NCBI GenBank assembly: GCA_017503235.1
Contig: JAFVTL010000045.1
Coordinates: forward strand, 1-64,000
From: Bacteroidaceae bacterium
GTDB taxonomy: Bacteria; Bacteroidota; Bacteroidia; Bacteroidales; Bacteroidaceae
DNA length: 64,000 nucleotides
Reading direction: 5' to 3'
Part shown: in pieces, positions 44,059-55,520 of the stretch
Position numbering within the stretch: position 1 is the stretch's first letter
Layout of the letters: each line of letters starts with the position of its first letter
Program-made: the position numbers and the translations under genes
Notes under the pieces: model-generated
What the model saw: only the letters and a program-made list of their open reading frames with translations
Told to the model about the DNA's origin: nothing
The model's database searches: none

Positions 44059-45345
44059 TTAGGATATTTTTTCCAACAGGTCGGCTACGATGAAGGTACT
44101 TCCTCCCACAAAAATGAAATCATCGGGCTGGGCTGCTTGCAAGGCAGCTTCTACTGCTTGGCCGACACTCGGATAGGTGTCTCCCTTCAGTTGGTACTGA
44201 TGTGCAAGCTGTTGCAGTTCCTGCTCGTCGAGGGCTCTTTTAACACTTGCTTTGGTAAAATAATAGGTCGCTTCTGCAGGCATCATGGCCAGTACTCCGC
44301 TTACGTCCTTGTCGTTGACCATTCCCATGACAATGTGCAGACGGTTGTATTTCTGGCGGGAAAGTTGTTCGACGATGTAGCCGATACCACCTTTGTTGTG
44401 ACCTGTATCGCATATCAAGGTCGGCTTTTCTTGAATCTTTTGCCAGCGTCCCATCAGTCCGGTGAGTGAACAGACCTGTGCAAAGCCTTGGCGTACATGT
44501 TCCTCTGCGATGGTGTAACCGGATGCTTGAAGCACTCGGATGGCACTGAGCAGGGTGTTGGTGTTTTTGATTTGGCAGAGTCCGCCCAATTCTCCTTCCA
44601 GATTGGTATAATCCGTTGTTTGGTAGATGCGTTTCCCGGCTTCGTTGACGGATGATTCAAGCAGCAGCTTCTCTTCTTCGGCAAAATGAATGGGCGCTCC
44701 GACTTCCTGGGCTTTTGTTAGGAATACCGGGTAAGTTTCCGAGGTGGTTTCTCCGATAACTACTGGGATGCCCGGCTTGATGATGCCGGCTTTCTCCGAA
44801 GCAATCTCGGCCAAGGTATTGCCTAAGAATTGTACATGGTCGAAACTGATGTTGGTGATGATGCTGAGGTCGGGACGGATGATGTTGGTACAATCCAATC
44901 GTCCTCCCAATCCAACTTCGACAACCGCTACATCCACTTTAGCTTCCGCAAAGTATTGGAAGGCCATGGCGGTCGCCAATTCAAAGAAAGAAGGATGAAG
45001 CGGCTCGAAGAAAGCCCGTTCCTTATCTACGAAGTCAACGACATATTCTTTGCTTACCGGTATTCCGTTTACCCGGATTCGTTCCCTGAAGTCCACCAAA
45101 TGCGGTGAGGTGTACAGACCTACGTTGTATCCTGCCGATTGGAGGATGGCCGCCAATGTGTGCGAACACGAACCCTTTCCGTTGGTTCCTGCTACATGGA
45201 TAGTCTTGAACTTCCGATGAGGGTGTCCAAAGTGTTCATCCAATTTCAAGGTAGTGTCCAATCCTGCTTTGTAGGCATCCTTGCCTACGTGCTGGAAGAG
45301 GGGGGCGCTGTTATATAAATAGGTAATGGTTTCTTCGTAGGTCAT
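44059..45345 (-). CDS. folC: Bifunctional folylpolyglutamate / dihydrofolate synthase
   Basis: 428 residues. The P-loop GTNGKGSCSHTLAAIL (near residue 52) and the Mur ligase-like domain signatures YTSPHLVDFRERIRVNG, VEVGLGGRLDCTNII and SFDHVQFLGNTLAEIASEKA followed by GIIK are clear. The enzyme adds glutamate to dihydropteroate and to folates with ATP. The C-terminal domain has LICDTGHNKGGIGYIV. It lies downstream of dnaJ on the same strand but is separated by palindrome B copy 2, so probably an independent transcript. Confidence 0.94.
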   Translation of the reverse strand: MTYEETITYLYNSAPLFQHVGKDAYKAGLDTTLKLDEHFGHPHRKFKTIHVAGTNGKGSCSHTLAAILQSAGYNVGLYTSPHLVDFRERIRVNGIPVSKEYVVDFVDKERAFFEPLHPSFFELATAMAFQYFAEAKVDVAVVEVGLGGRLDCTNIIRPDLSIITNISFDHVQFLGNTLAEIASEKAGIIKPGIPVVIGETTSETYPVFLTKAQEVGAPIHFAEEEKLLLESSVNEAGKRIYQTTDYTNLEGELGGLCQIKNTNTLLSAIRVLQASGYTIAEEHVRQGFAQVCSLTGLMGRWQKIQEKPTLICDTGHNKGGIGYIVEQLSRQKYNRLHIVMGMVNDKDVSGVLAMMPAEATYYFTKASVKRALDEQELQQLAHQYQLKGDTYPSVGQAVEAALQAAQPDDFIFVGGSTFIVADLLEKIS

Positions 45346-45359
45346 GTTTTTTTATTTAT

Positions 45360-45438
45360 CAACACAGATTACACAGATTGATGCAGAGAATATATATATA
45401 TATGAATAATCTGTAAAAATCTATGTAATCCGTGGTAG
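45360..45438. repeat. Dispersed palindrome family B, copy 2
   Basis: ACACAGATTACACAGATTGA on the left and AATCTGTAAAAATCTATGTA on the right pair imperfectly around an AT dinucleotide run. It is homologous to 9274-9359 and fills the folC-dnaJ gap. Confidence 0.65.
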
Positions 45439-45442
45439 GTTC

Positions 45443-46624
45443 TTAGTCAAAGAAACTCTTGAACTTGCGGAAAATCTTTTCCTTGATGCTCAGGTTCGGT
45501 GTGAAGTTGTCCGAATCCTGCATCTTTTCCAAGGCTTGCTTTTCCTCTTTGCTCAGTGTTTCCGGAATATAGACGCTGATGTTCACCAGCAAGTCTCCCG
45601 TACCGTTGTTATATCCATAGCTATTGACGCTCGGCAACCCCTTTCCTCTCAATCGGAGGACTTTTCCCGGTTGGGTACCCGGCTCAACCTTCACCTTTAC
45701 CTTTCCGTCGATGGTCGGTATCTCTACGGTACCTCCGAGAGCTGCCGTTGGTACGCTCAACAATAAATTGTATATCAAGTCATTGTCATCGCGTATCAAG
45801 TCTGGATGTGCTTCCTCTTCAATCACCACCAGCAGGTCGCCCGGCACTCCGTTATGCTTGCCGGCGTTTCCTTTTCCGTTTACGGTCAGTTGCATGCCTT
45901 CGCCTACACCGGCTGGAATTTTCACTTCCACCACTTCTTCGCCATAGGTGATGCCTTCGCCTCCACAATGCTTGCACTTGTTCTTGATGATTTTTCCTTC
46001 ACCATTACATTGTGGACAGACGCTCTGTGTCTGCATCATGCCGAAGATGCTTTGTTGGGTACGAGTCACACTTCCCGTTCCGTGACAGGTCGGACAAGTC
46101 TCGGTAGCACCGTCTCCTTCCGCTCCGCTTCCGTGACAATGTTCACAAGTCACATATTTCTTCAGCTTGAACTTCTTTTCCACCCCTGTCGAGATGTCTT
46201 TCAAGTTCAATTTGACCTTGACTCTCAAATCCGTGCCGCGGAATTTGCGTTGGCCGGCCCGACTGCCTCCTCCGCCAAAACCTCCGAATCCGCTGAATCC
46301 TCCGAATCCGCCTCCTCCGCCGAAGATGTCGCCGAACATGGAGAAGATGTCATCCATGGACATGCCTTGTCCACTGAATCCGCCTCCTGCAGCACCGCCT
46401 ACACCGGCATGTCCGAACTGGTCGTAACGGGCACGCTTGTCCTTGTCGCTCAGAACGCTATAAGCTTCTGCTGCCTCCTTGAATTTTTCTTCAGCGGTCT
46501 TGTCACCCGGATTCTTGTCCGGATGGTATTGGATGGCCAGCTTTCGATAGGCCTTCTTTATTTCAGCGTCGCTGGCCGTCTTAGCTACGCCCAGCACTTC
46601 ATAGTAATCTCTCTTTTCTGCCAT
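45443..46624 (-). CDS. dnaJ: Chaperone DnaJ
   Basis: 393 residues, full length. The J domain (1-70) has the HPD motif in [10 protein letters not shown] Gly/Phe-rich region follows (about 75-120). Four zinc repeats of the CxxCxGxG form are [24 protein letters not shown] and CKHCGGEG (about 160-225), then the substrate-binding C-terminal domains. It works with DnaK and GrpE to fold proteins. It starts 15 nt after grpE. Confidence 0.97.
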   Translation of the reverse strand: MAEKRDYYEVLGVAKTASDAEIKKAYRKLAIQYHPDKNPGDKTAEEKFKEAAEAYSVLSDKDKRARYDQFGHAGVGGAAGGGFSGQGMSMDDIFSMFGDIFGGGGGFGGFSGFGGFGGGGSRAGQRKFRGTDLRVKVKLNLKDISTGVEKKFKLKKYVTCEHCHGSGAEGDGATETCPTCHGTGSVTRTQQSIFGMMQTQSVCPQCNGEGKIIKNKCKHCGGEGITYGEEVVEVKIPAGVGEGMQLTVNGKGNAGKHNGVPGDLLVVIEEEAHPDLIRDDNDLIYNLLLSVPTAALGGTVEIPTIDGKVKVKVEPGTQPGKVLRLRGKGLPSVNSYGYNNGTGDLLVNISVYIPETLSKEEKQALEKMQDSDNFTPNLSIKEKIFRKFKSFFD

Positions 46625-46639
46625 ATCTGTTTCTTTGTC

Positions 46640-47239
46640 TTATTGAGCCACAACTACCTTGGCGTGGCGGATTACTTTATCGTTCAGCATATATCCTGTT
46701 TGCACGCAATCCAGTATTTTGCCTTTCAGGTCTTCGCTCGGAGCCGGAACCAAAGCGATGGCTTCGCAGAAGTCCACGTCAAAGTCCTTGCCTTCAGTTT
46801 CAATCGCTTGCAGACCTTCCTGTTGCAACACCTTCTGGAACTTGGTGAATATCAGTTCTACTCCTTCCTTCATGGCCTTGGTTTCTTCCGTAGCTTCCAG
46901 ATTCTTCAAAGCACGTTCGAAGTCATCCAGGATAGGGAGGATAGCGGTCAATGTCTTTTCCGCACCGTTCTTAATGAGTTCAGCCTTTTCCTTAAGGGTA
47001 CGCTTGCGATAATTGTCGAACTCAGCCGATAGTCTCAAGTATTTGTCCTTTTGCTCTTCGATGGTCGATTGGGCATCTTCCAGCTCCTTGGTCAGTTTTT
47101 CCTCTTCGGTCAGTTCTTCGGCCGGCGCTTCGGGTGTAGCTTCTTCCTGTTGGCCTTCTTCTGTGCGGACAGTTTCTTCAGCCGCTGCTTCGTTCTTCAA
47201 CTCGTTTTCTTTCTGAGTTTGTTTTTGTTCTTTGCTCAT
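46640..47239 (-). CDS. grpE: Nucleotide exchange factor GrpE
   Basis: 199 residues. The first 60 residues are Glu/Gln-rich and disordered; then a long coiled coil (LSAEFDNYRKRTLKEKAELI) leads into the beta domain ending in GYMLNDKVIRHAKVVVAQ. It promotes ADP release from DnaK. It forms a two-gene operon with dnaJ, which is 15 nt downstream. No CIRCE-type operator was recognised upstream. Confidence 0.96.
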   Translation of the reverse strand: MSKEQKQTQKENELKNEAAAEETVRTEEGQQEEATPEAPAEELTEEEKLTKELEDAQSTIEEQKDKYLRLSAEFDNYRKRTLKEKAELIKNGAEKTLTAILPILDDFERALKNLEATEETKAMKEGVELIFTKFQKVLQQEGLQAIETEGKDFDVDFCEAIALVPAPSEDLKGKILDCVQTGYMLNDKVIRHAKVVVAQ

Positions 47240-49115
<1,876 letters not shown>

Positions 49116-49116
49116 T

Positions 49117-49596
49117 TTATTTCAGAAAATCAGCATCGAACGATAGGGGCAGGATAGAACCTGTCCCTTCTATTTTATAGACTTCTTGCGTACCATACAG
49201 CAAAATCCGAATTGCACTTCCAGACCGTTTTTCGGATTCCAGCATCACCTGCCTGCAGGCTCCACATGGAGGAATGGGAGAGGGTAGCAGTCCTTTTTCT
49301 GAACGGGCCGCTATGGCCAATGCCTTTACTGCTAGTTGGGGGTATTGTGAATGTGCATAGAACAACGCCGTCCGTTCGGCGCACATCCCCGATGGATAAG
49401 CTGCGTTCTCTTGGTTGCTTCCACAGACAACAGCACCATTCTCCATCAGTACAGCCGCTCCTACCGAGAAGTGCGAATAAGGCGCATAACTCCGTTCAGT
49501 CGCTTCAATGGCGGCATGGATTAACCTTTGTTCTTCAGGAGGTAGTTCCTCCGTCGAATAGACCTTCACCGATGTTTCCCATTTGATTTCTTTCAT
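49117..49596 (-). CDS. cdd: Cytidine deaminase
   Basis: 159 residues, homotetrameric type. The zinc motif is CAERTALF (catalytic Glu) with CGACRQVM; GSNQENAAYPSGM binds the substrate. It deaminates cytidine and deoxycytidine to uridines. Its stop codon is one nt from that of the ABC-F gene. A palindrome C copy lies upstream. Confidence 0.94.
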   Translation of the reverse strand: MKEIKWETSVKVYSTEELPPEEQRLIHAAIEATERSYAPYSHFSVGAAVLMENGAVVCGSNQENAAYPSGMCAERTALFYAHSQYPQLAVKALAIAARSEKGLLPSPIPPCGACRQVMLESEKRSGSAIRILLYGTQEVYKIEGTGSILPLSFDADFLK

Positions 49597-49619
49597 AAGC
49601 TTTTATTTTATTTGAGGTA

Positions 49620-49750
49620 GATAAATGTAGTTATAGGGAGATAGTCGCTCCGCTCCTTGGGTAGATAAAGGCCGATACTTTTGTTGATGTTTTCATAGTC
49701 GGAACTATTGGCTTTAACTCCTTTAACTCCTTTATCTCCTTTAACTCTCC
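49620..49750. repeat. Dispersed palindrome family C, copy 2
   Basis: GATAAAGGCCGATA on the left and CTATTGGCTTTAAC on the right are imperfect complements, flanked by iterated TTTAACTCC/TTTATCTCC words. It is homologous to 7360-7566. Confidence 0.6.
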
Positions 49751-49832
49751 CAAATATAACCAAGATTTCCAACATTTTACGTATCCCCATGGATTTTTAT
49801 GTAAATATCGTTTTATGATAAATCCTTTTACG

Positions 49833-49840
49833 TATCTTTG
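49833..49840 (+). promoter_or_regulatory. Candidate -7 element (TATCTTTG) of the GH3 gene
   Basis: Perfect TAnnTTTG match 38 nt before the ATG at 49879. A TTTT stretch about 19 bp upstream may serve as a weak -33 element. Confidence 0.5.
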
Positions 49841-49878
49841 TATGCTTCAAAGATAATCATCAATAAATTACAATAACC

Positions 49879-52215
49879 ATGAAAAAGACATGCTTTGCTA
49901 TGGCATTGATGGCCGGTGGACTGCTTGCATCCTGCACCAGCCAGCCGAAGGTAACCCCCGCCATCCCTGCCGACTCCGAGATTGAACAGAAAGTAGAAGA
50001 AACCCTGAAACGTTTGACTTTGGAAGAGAAGATTGGCCAGATGACCGAACTGACCCTCGATGTACTGGGCAAGCCCGGTTCCTACGGCGAAAACTTCCAG
50101 TTCGATGAAGCCAAGTTGGACACCGTCATCGGTAAGTACAAGGTTGGCTCTATCCTCAATGTTCCCGGTGTGGGAGTCAGCCCACAAAAGTGGAACGAAA
50201 TCATTAGTGCTATCCAGCAGAAATCCATGGACTACATCGGAGTGCCCTGTATCTATGGCCTCGATATGAACCATGGCGCCACTTACACCAACGGAGGCAC
50301 TTATTTCCCACAGAACATCAACGTAGCTGCCACCTTCAATCGCGAACTGGCTCGTCGTGGTGCTGAAATTACCGCATACGAAACCCGTGCCAGCAATACC
50401 CCATGGACCTATTCACCTACGCTCGACCTCAGCCGCAACCCCTTGTGGCCTCGTGCATGGGAAAACTTCGGCGAAGACTGCTACCTCAGTGCTGAAATGG
50501 GTAAGGCCATGGTGCTTGGCTTCCAGGGTGAAGACCCCAACCACATTGATGCCAACCACATCGCTGTCAGCGTGAAGCACTACATGGGCTATGGCGTTCC
50601 CGTCAGTGGCAAGGACCGTACCCCAGCCATCATCTCTCCGAACGACTTACGCGAAAAGCATTTCGCTCCCTATCTGGCTGCCGTACGTGCCGGTGCCCTC
50701 ACCATCATGGTCAACTCCAGTTCCATCAATGGCGTGCCTGTCCATGCCAGTCACGAACTCCTCACCGGATGGCTCAAGGAAGATCTTGGCTGGGACGGTA
50801 TGATTGTGACCGACTGGGCCGACATTGACAACCTCTGGAAGCGTGAGAAAGTGGCCAAGGATAAGAAAGACGCCATCCGCATAGCCATCAATGCCGGTAT
50901 CGACATGTCCATGGACCCCTATGACCTCGGATTCTGTACCCTGCTCAAGGAATTGGTGGAAGAAGGTCAAGTGCCGATGAGCCGCATTGACGATGCCACT
51001 CGCCGAGTCCTTCGCCTCAAGTACCGCCTCGGACTCTTCGACCAACCCAATACCCTCTGCACCGACTATCCAGAATTTGCCTCCGAAGCCTTTGCCCAGG
51101 CAGCCCTTCAGAGTGCCGAAGAATCCATGGTGCTGTTGAAGAACACCGACGGCCTCCTTCCGCTCGCTCCAGGAAAGAAAATCCTTCTTACCGGCCCCAA
51201 TGCCAACCAGATGCGCTGCCTCAATGGCGGTTGGAGCTATTCCTGGCAAGGTCATGTAGCCGACCAGTTTGCCGGTGCATACAATACTATTTACGAAGCC
51301 CTTTGCCAGAAGTATGACAAGAACAACATCATCCTCGAACAAGGCGTGACCTATAACGAACAAGGCGCTTACTGGCAGGAAAACGAACCCCAGATACAGA
51401 AAGCCGTGGCTGCCGCCTCCCTTGCCGATGTCATTGTAGCCTGCATCGGTGAAAACACCTATTGCGAAACCCCGGGTAACCTTTCCGACCTCACCCTCAG
51501 CCAGAACCAGCGCGATTTGGTAAAAGCCCTGGCCAAGACTGGCAAGCCCGTGGTACTTGTCCTGAACCAAGGTCGTCCTCGCATTGTAGCCGACATCGAA
51601 CCCCTTGCCAAGGCCGTGGTCAACATCCTTCTCCCCAGCAACTCCGGTGGCGATGCCTTGGCCAACCTGCTCAGTGGCGATGCCAACTTCAGCGGAAAGC
51701 TTCCTTTTTCCTATCCCCGGGAAGTTCACTCCCTCATGAACTACGACTATAAGCCCAGCGAACATACCGGAGCTCCGATGGAAGGCGCCTACAACTACAA
51801 TGCCAGCGTATCGTTCCAATGGGAATTTGGCTATGGCCTCAGCTATACCACCTTCGAATATAGCAACCTTCAGGTCAACCGGAACCAGTTCACGGCCGAC
51901 GACGAACTCCTGTTCACCGTCGATGTCAAGAACACCGGCGACCGTGTGGGTAAGGAAAGCGTTCTGCTGTTCAGCAGCGACCTCGTAGCCAGCCTCACCC
52001 CTGACAACCGCCGCCTCCGCCAGTTCGAGAAGATCGAGCTTCAGCCCGGCGAAACCAAGACCGTCACCTTGAAGCTTCAGGGCAGCGACCTCGCCTTTGT
52101 AGGAGCCGATGGCAAGTGGCGCCTCGAAGAAGGAGACTTCCGCATCCAGGTAGGCAATCAAGTCCTCGGCATCGCTTGTACCCAAACCAAGGTCTGGGAT
52201 ACTCCGAACCGATAA
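49879..52215 (+). CDS. bglX: Glycoside hydrolase family 3 lipoprotein (beta-glucosidase type)
   Basis: 778 residues. The signal peptide ends in lipobox LASC (Cys19), so it is a lipoprotein of the periplasm or outer membrane. The (beta/alpha)8 domain carries KHYMGYG and the catalytic nucleophile Asp312 in VTDWADID; the alpha/beta sandwich has [20 protein letters not shown] and a C-terminal fibronectin III-like domain (from about 670, [14 protein letters not shown]). The family releases beta-linked glucose or xylose from the non-reducing end. No SusCD pair or regulator is beside it. A perfect palindromic terminator follows. Confidence 0.92.
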   Translation: MKKTCFAMALMAGGLLASCTSQPKVTPAIPADSEIEQKVEETLKRLTLEEKIGQMTELTLDVLGKPGSYGENFQFDEAKLDTVIGKYKVGSILNVPGVGVSPQKWNEIISAIQQKSMDYIGVPCIYGLDMNHGATYTNGGTYFPQNINVAATFNRELARRGAEITAYETRASNTPWTYSPTLDLSRNPLWPRAWENFGEDCYLSAEMGKAMVLGFQGEDPNHIDANHIAVSVKHYMGYGVPVSGKDRTPAIISPNDLREKHFAPYLAAVRAGALTIMVNSSSINGVPVHASHELLTGWLKEDLGWDGMIVTDWADIDNLWKREKVAKDKKDAIRIAINAGIDMSMDPYDLGFCTLLKELVEEGQVPMSRIDDATRRVLRLKYRLGLFDQPNTLCTDYPEFASEAFAQAALQSAEESMVLLKNTDGLLPLAPGKKILLTGPNANQMRCLNGGWSYSWQGHVADQFAGAYNTIYEALCQKYDKNNIILEQGVTYNEQGAYWQENEPQIQKAVAAASLADVIVACIGENTYCETPGNLSDLTLSQNQRDLVKALAKTGKPVVLVLNQGRPRIVADIEPLAKAVVNILLPSNSGGDALANLLSGDANFSGKLPFSYPREVHSLMNYDYKPSEHTGAPMEGAYNYNASVSFQWEFGYGLSYTTFEYSNLQVNRNQFTADDELLFTVDVKNTGDRVGKESVLLFSSDLVASLTPDNRRLRQFEKIELQPGETKTVTLKLQGSDLAFVGADGKWRLEEGDFRIQVGNQVLGIACTQTKVWDTPNR

Positions 52216-52219
52216 CACA

Positions 52220-52257
52220 AAACAATCAGGGGCTGCAATTGCAGCCCCTGATTGTTT
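52220..52257. terminator. Bidirectional terminator of GH3 and GT2 genes
   Basis: CAGGGGCTGC and GCAGCCCCTG extend to a perfect 19-bp palindromic stem that includes AAACAAT/ATTGTTT flanks. It ends both convergent genes. Confidence 0.85.
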
Positions 52258-52259
52258 GA

Positions 52260-53009
52260 CTATATCCTCGCTTTCAAGAATTGTGGAATCTTCGACAACA
52301 CCTTCCTGCACAACGCATAATAGGAGGGTATTCCATGCATCCGATACATCCTCAAGTCCTCGCTCCATTTCTCTTTGCAGTGTTGCGAACAAGTCGACAG
52401 CCCACCCATCCGTTGCACCGTGATGTATCGGTTCAGGTAGTGTACCTTCAAGTCCGCTTTGTACAGATAGCGCACCAGCAGTTCCGAATCCGCTGCAATG
52501 TGGAACGATTCGTCGTACAGTCCCAGTTCCTCCATCCTCTCCCTTCGGATGTACACCGTCGGGTGTAGCGGCAACCATCCTCGGGCCACCTTCTTCCGTT
52601 GGTATTCCCCGCTTATCCATTTCCTCACCATCCGTTCCGTTCGGTCATGCTCCACATACACCCCGTTGCCATACACCAGGTCCGCTCCACTCTCTTCAAA
52701 CGCTTGTGCGATGCTTTCCACCGTCCGGTTGTCATAGAAATAATCATCCGAGTGCATCAGCCCTACGACGTCTCCCGTAGCCATTCGGATACCCTTGTTG
52801 ATGGCCTCGTACATCCCGTGGTCCGGTTCACTGACGATTCGTTGGATGCGGTTTTTGTAAGTTTCGATGACCTTCATCGACCCGTCTGTCGACGCCCCGT
52901 CCACCACAATGTACTCGATGTCCTTGTACGTTTGTGCCAGTACACTCTCTATGGCCTTTTGTATGACCGAAGCCCGGTTGTAACAAACGGTGATGATAGA
53001 AATTTTCAT
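52260..53009 (-). CDS. Glycosyltransferase family 2
   Basis: 249 residues from ATG 53009; the longer frame is rejected because MKISIITVCYNRASVIQKAI is the standard GT2 start. The fold is shown by YIVVDGASTDGSMKVIE, SEPDHGMYEAINKGIRMATG and DVVGLMHSDDYFYD (the DxD-like sugar-nucleotide site). No membrane segment is evident. Similar proteins add a sugar to capsule or lipopolysaccharide chains. It is alone on the minus strand between the GH3 terminator and the LruC genes. Confidence 0.88.
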   Translation of the reverse strand: MKISIITVCYNRASVIQKAIESVLAQTYKDIEYIVVDGASTDGSMKVIETYKNRIQRIVSEPDHGMYEAINKGIRMATGDVVGLMHSDDYFYDNRTVESIAQAFEESGADLVYGNGVYVEHDRTERMVRKWISGEYQRKKVARGWLPLHPTVYIRRERMEELGLYDESFHIAADSELLVRYLYKADLKVHYLNRYITVQRMGGLSTCSQHCKEKWSEDLRMYRMHGIPSYYALCRKVLSKIPQFLKARI

Positions 53010-53098
53010 GTTGAAGTTTACGTTATCCTGCACGTTTAAATTCTGGTGCGAAGATACGTTAAATTATTGGATATACCCATTTCTTTGCCAGGAAAAAG

Positions 53099-53132
53099 CA
53101 CTGGATACTCCTATTTCCAGACTATCCAGTGC
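53099..53132 (-). terminator. Terminator of the first LruC gene
   Basis: GCACTGGATA and TATCCAGTGC form a 10-bp stem, with a T-rich minus-strand tail. It lies about 14 nt past the stop at 53146. Confidence 0.7.
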
Positions 53133-53145
53133 TTGAAAAGCGTGT

Positions 53146-55278
53146 TTATAAAGCAATTTTTCCTCTTTCCGGAGTCTGATGCCATTTCTGGTTCGAGTTC
53201 TGGTCCTGTGTCCAACCTCCGAATTGTTTGTATGCTTGTTCGATGTGTATTCCCTCTTTCGCCCAGAACCAAGGTGCCGGTATACAGATAGCTTGCGGAG
53301 CTCTGCCTGTTTCCTTGTTCGGTTCCAGTACGATGGTGCTGCTCTTATTACCCACCACGATTTTCAGGTCCTGCCATTTTTCGCTGATGGAGAAACCATT
53401 GCCCACCGATTTGATGATTTTCTGTCCCTTGTTTCCCCTTTCGTCCACGTTGATAGGTACATTGGTCGGGGCTCCTTTTCTCAGTAAGTCATGTATTTCA
53501 CCCAGTTTTTCATTGCCGAAGTACAGTTCCGCTTTCATGGTACCTCCGGCAGCCAGCGGAGTAATTTCCACTTGGTTGGTTTCGGCGTTGTGTGTGATAC
53601 CCACTACCGCATCGTTGAAGTCATAGTCGCCTGTCGAGCCCAAGTCTTCAAACGCTACTACCCATTCAATGCTGGTATCCACGATGTTCTCAAAATCCTG
53701 TGGGATGTTACCATGCCCTACACAGTCCGCTTTGCTGATGTCGTTCGCATCAAATCCGTCGGGGATGATCAGGAAAGGCGCACTTCCTACCACACCGCAA
53801 CCCAATCCATTGCTTGCAGCAATTTCTATGGCTGTTTTATATGTCTCATTGGCAAAGGTATTCGATTCGTAATAGATAGGACCGTCTATATGGATGCCTC
53901 CACTATGCAGATAGCTGGTATGCTTGGTAGATATCAGTGCTCTTCCTGTTTCTTTGTCACCCACAAATTTCCAGGATGCATTTTGTGCGCTGAACTCGTC
54001 GCTTCTCAAGATACAGCTAGGTCTTAGAATCATGTTATTGACGATGATGTATTTTGACTCAATGGATGAGTTTGCCGCCAGATTCAGATTGAAGATGTTG
54101 AATTCCATATCTACATTGATGAAACAAGCATTGTTGATGGTACCATGTTGTCCCGATTGTACCGCTCCGATGTTTTCTGTTCTACCATTCCCATAAATAG
54201 ACTCAACGTGTACTTTCCCATAATTGGTTAATGTTCCAGTATTATCTTGTAGGAACTGTATTATATTACTTTCGATGATGCCTGTTGATGTATTATATAG
54301 ATGGCCGGAGTTCATGGATATATAATTTGTTTGGATAGTACCGGCATTATATACTAAAGGAGTATCATCCCATTGCATTTTTATAGATGCACTATTGTTG
54401 TCGGTTCCATTTCCTCCAAATGCTACAAATTTAGCACCTTCCATGACAATCAATCTTGTATAGCATTGTACATCTAATATACTTCCTGTAATAGTCAGGG
54501 TATGTCCTGGAGTGATTATGACATCTACACCATATATTTGATTCTTTTCGGTTGTATTCCATGTACAGTTGGCATCGATGATAAGTTTGTAATTGCCATA
54601 TGCATTACTTTGTGTATTGAAGTTAATGCCTGAAATAGTGAATTTATCTGTAGTAACTTTAACAGTTCGATTGCTTGATTGATTGAAATCTATTGTAGAG
54701 TTGTTGTTGTTATTTTTCAATCCATCTTCTAAATTTGCTGCTTCTTCTTTAATACTATTTAGATTGGCTATATAATCAGGCAAATTGAATACCGGAAAGT
54801 CGTATCCCTCATCGGCTCTGCTTCCATCTTGGAAGATTCCGAACTCCACCTTCATGGTCTTGTTTTCGATGTTGCTCACTTTCAGCAATCTTCTTCCGTG
54901 GCTGTCTGTTCGTGTGATGTATACCTTTTCCAGTCCTGCCGGAGCGTCAAACTTCATATGTGTTTGTGCATACCCTTCTCCGTCCGTTTTCACGACAGCT
55001 TTCGCCAACAGTTTGGCATCCGTCCCCCAGATGGGGTCGTTGTCGTATATCTTGAACGTGTATTCAGTGAGTGCATCCTCTTTGATGCTGAGATTTGCCT
55101 CAGTAGGAGTGGCGATGTTCCAAGTGTGGTTTGGGTCTACTTTTCCGAACTTCTTTATCCAGTTCGCTTCGTAGTTTTCCTTTTTCATTTCTTCCAATGA
55201 GTCTGCACATCCTGTCAGACATAAACAGCCTATCAATGCCAAACATGCTGTTATGGCATAATTTTCAATCCTCTTCAT
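53146..55278 (-). CDS. LruC/DUF4842 domain lipoprotein, paralogue 1
   Basis: 710 residues with lipobox LTGC after a signal peptide. The first 130 residues include NYEANWIKKFGKVDPNHTWN, conserved with the neighbouring paralogue. Residues about 170-440 are Asn/Thr/Ile-rich with many short strands, compatible with a beta helix. The C-terminal LruC domain has GSTGDYDFNDAVVGITHN, a Ca-binding-like acidic motif, and ends with PQAICIPAPWFWAKEGIHIE. Bacteroidetes LruC proteins are surface or secreted; the role is not known. It has its own TATATTTG promoter element. Confidence 0.82.
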   Translation of the reverse strand: MKRIENYAITACLALIGCLCLTGCADSLEEMKKENYEANWIKKFGKVDPNHTWNIATPTEANLSIKEDALTEYTFKIYDNDPIWGTDAKLLAKAVVKTDGEGYAQTHMKFDAPAGLEKVYITRTDSHGRRLLKVSNIENKTMKVEFGIFQDGSRADEGYDFPVFNLPDYIANLNSIKEEAANLEDGLKNNNNNSTIDFNQSSNRTVKVTTDKFTISGINFNTQSNAYGNYKLIIDANCTWNTTEKNQIYGVDVIITPGHTLTITGSILDVQCYTRLIVMEGAKFVAFGGNGTDNNSASIKMQWDDTPLVYNAGTIQTNYISMNSGHLYNTSTGIIESNIIQFLQDNTGTLTNYGKVHVESIYGNGRTENIGAVQSGQHGTINNACFINVDMEFNIFNLNLAANSSIESKYIIVNNMILRPSCILRSDEFSAQNASWKFVGDKETGRALISTKHTSYLHSGGIHIDGPIYYESNTFANETYKTAIEIAASNGLGCGVVGSAPFLIIPDGFDANDISKADCVGHGNIPQDFENIVDTSIEWVVAFEDLGSTGDYDFNDAVVGITHNAETNQVEITPLAAGGTMKAELYFGNEKLGEIHDLLRKGAPTNVPINVDERGNKGQKIIKSVGNGFSISEKWQDLKIVVGNKSSTIVLEPNKETGRAPQAICIPAPWFWAKEGIHIEQAYKQFGGWTQDQNSNQKWHQTPERGKIAL

Positions 55279-55312
55279 AGTATAACTTTAGTTACAAGTA
55301 CTTAATTTTTTG

Positions 55313-55320
55313 CAAATATA
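55313..55320 (-). promoter_or_regulatory. Candidate -7 element (TATATTTG) of the first LruC gene
   Basis: Matches TAnnTTTG on the minus strand, 34 nt before the ATG at 55278. Confidence 0.45.
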
Positions 55321-55378
55321 GCGAATAGTTTCTAACTACCAACTTCATACTCAGTTTTTTATAATTTTCTTAAAAAAA

Positions 55379-55421
55379 CATTCGGGCCGGTCACTCTTTG
55401 GAGGAGTGCGACCGGCCCGAA
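55379..55421 (-). terminator. Strong terminator of the second LruC gene
   Basis: ATTCGGGCCGGTC and GACCGGCCCGAAT form a perfect 13-bp stem, with further ACTC/GAGT pairing inside. A run of T follows on the minus strand. It lies 100 nt past the stop at 55521. Confidence 0.8.
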
Positions 55422-55520
55422 TATAATTTGTTCTATTGCTGTTTATTCCACGACGGGGGATAAGCATAGCTGGGGGTACCCATGTGGCAATTCTTAACCC
55501 GCTTTATGCATGAATTTAAA

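Noticed and set aside
45806..47032. 408-codon plus-strand frame across dnaJ and grpE
   Set aside because: Antisense to two well-recognised chaperone genes; no domain or start signal.
50647..52620. 657-codon minus-strand frame
   Set aside because: It is antisense to the GH3 gene and also runs over the GT2 gene; its composition (Val, Gly, His and Ala rich, no domains) is typical of a shadow.
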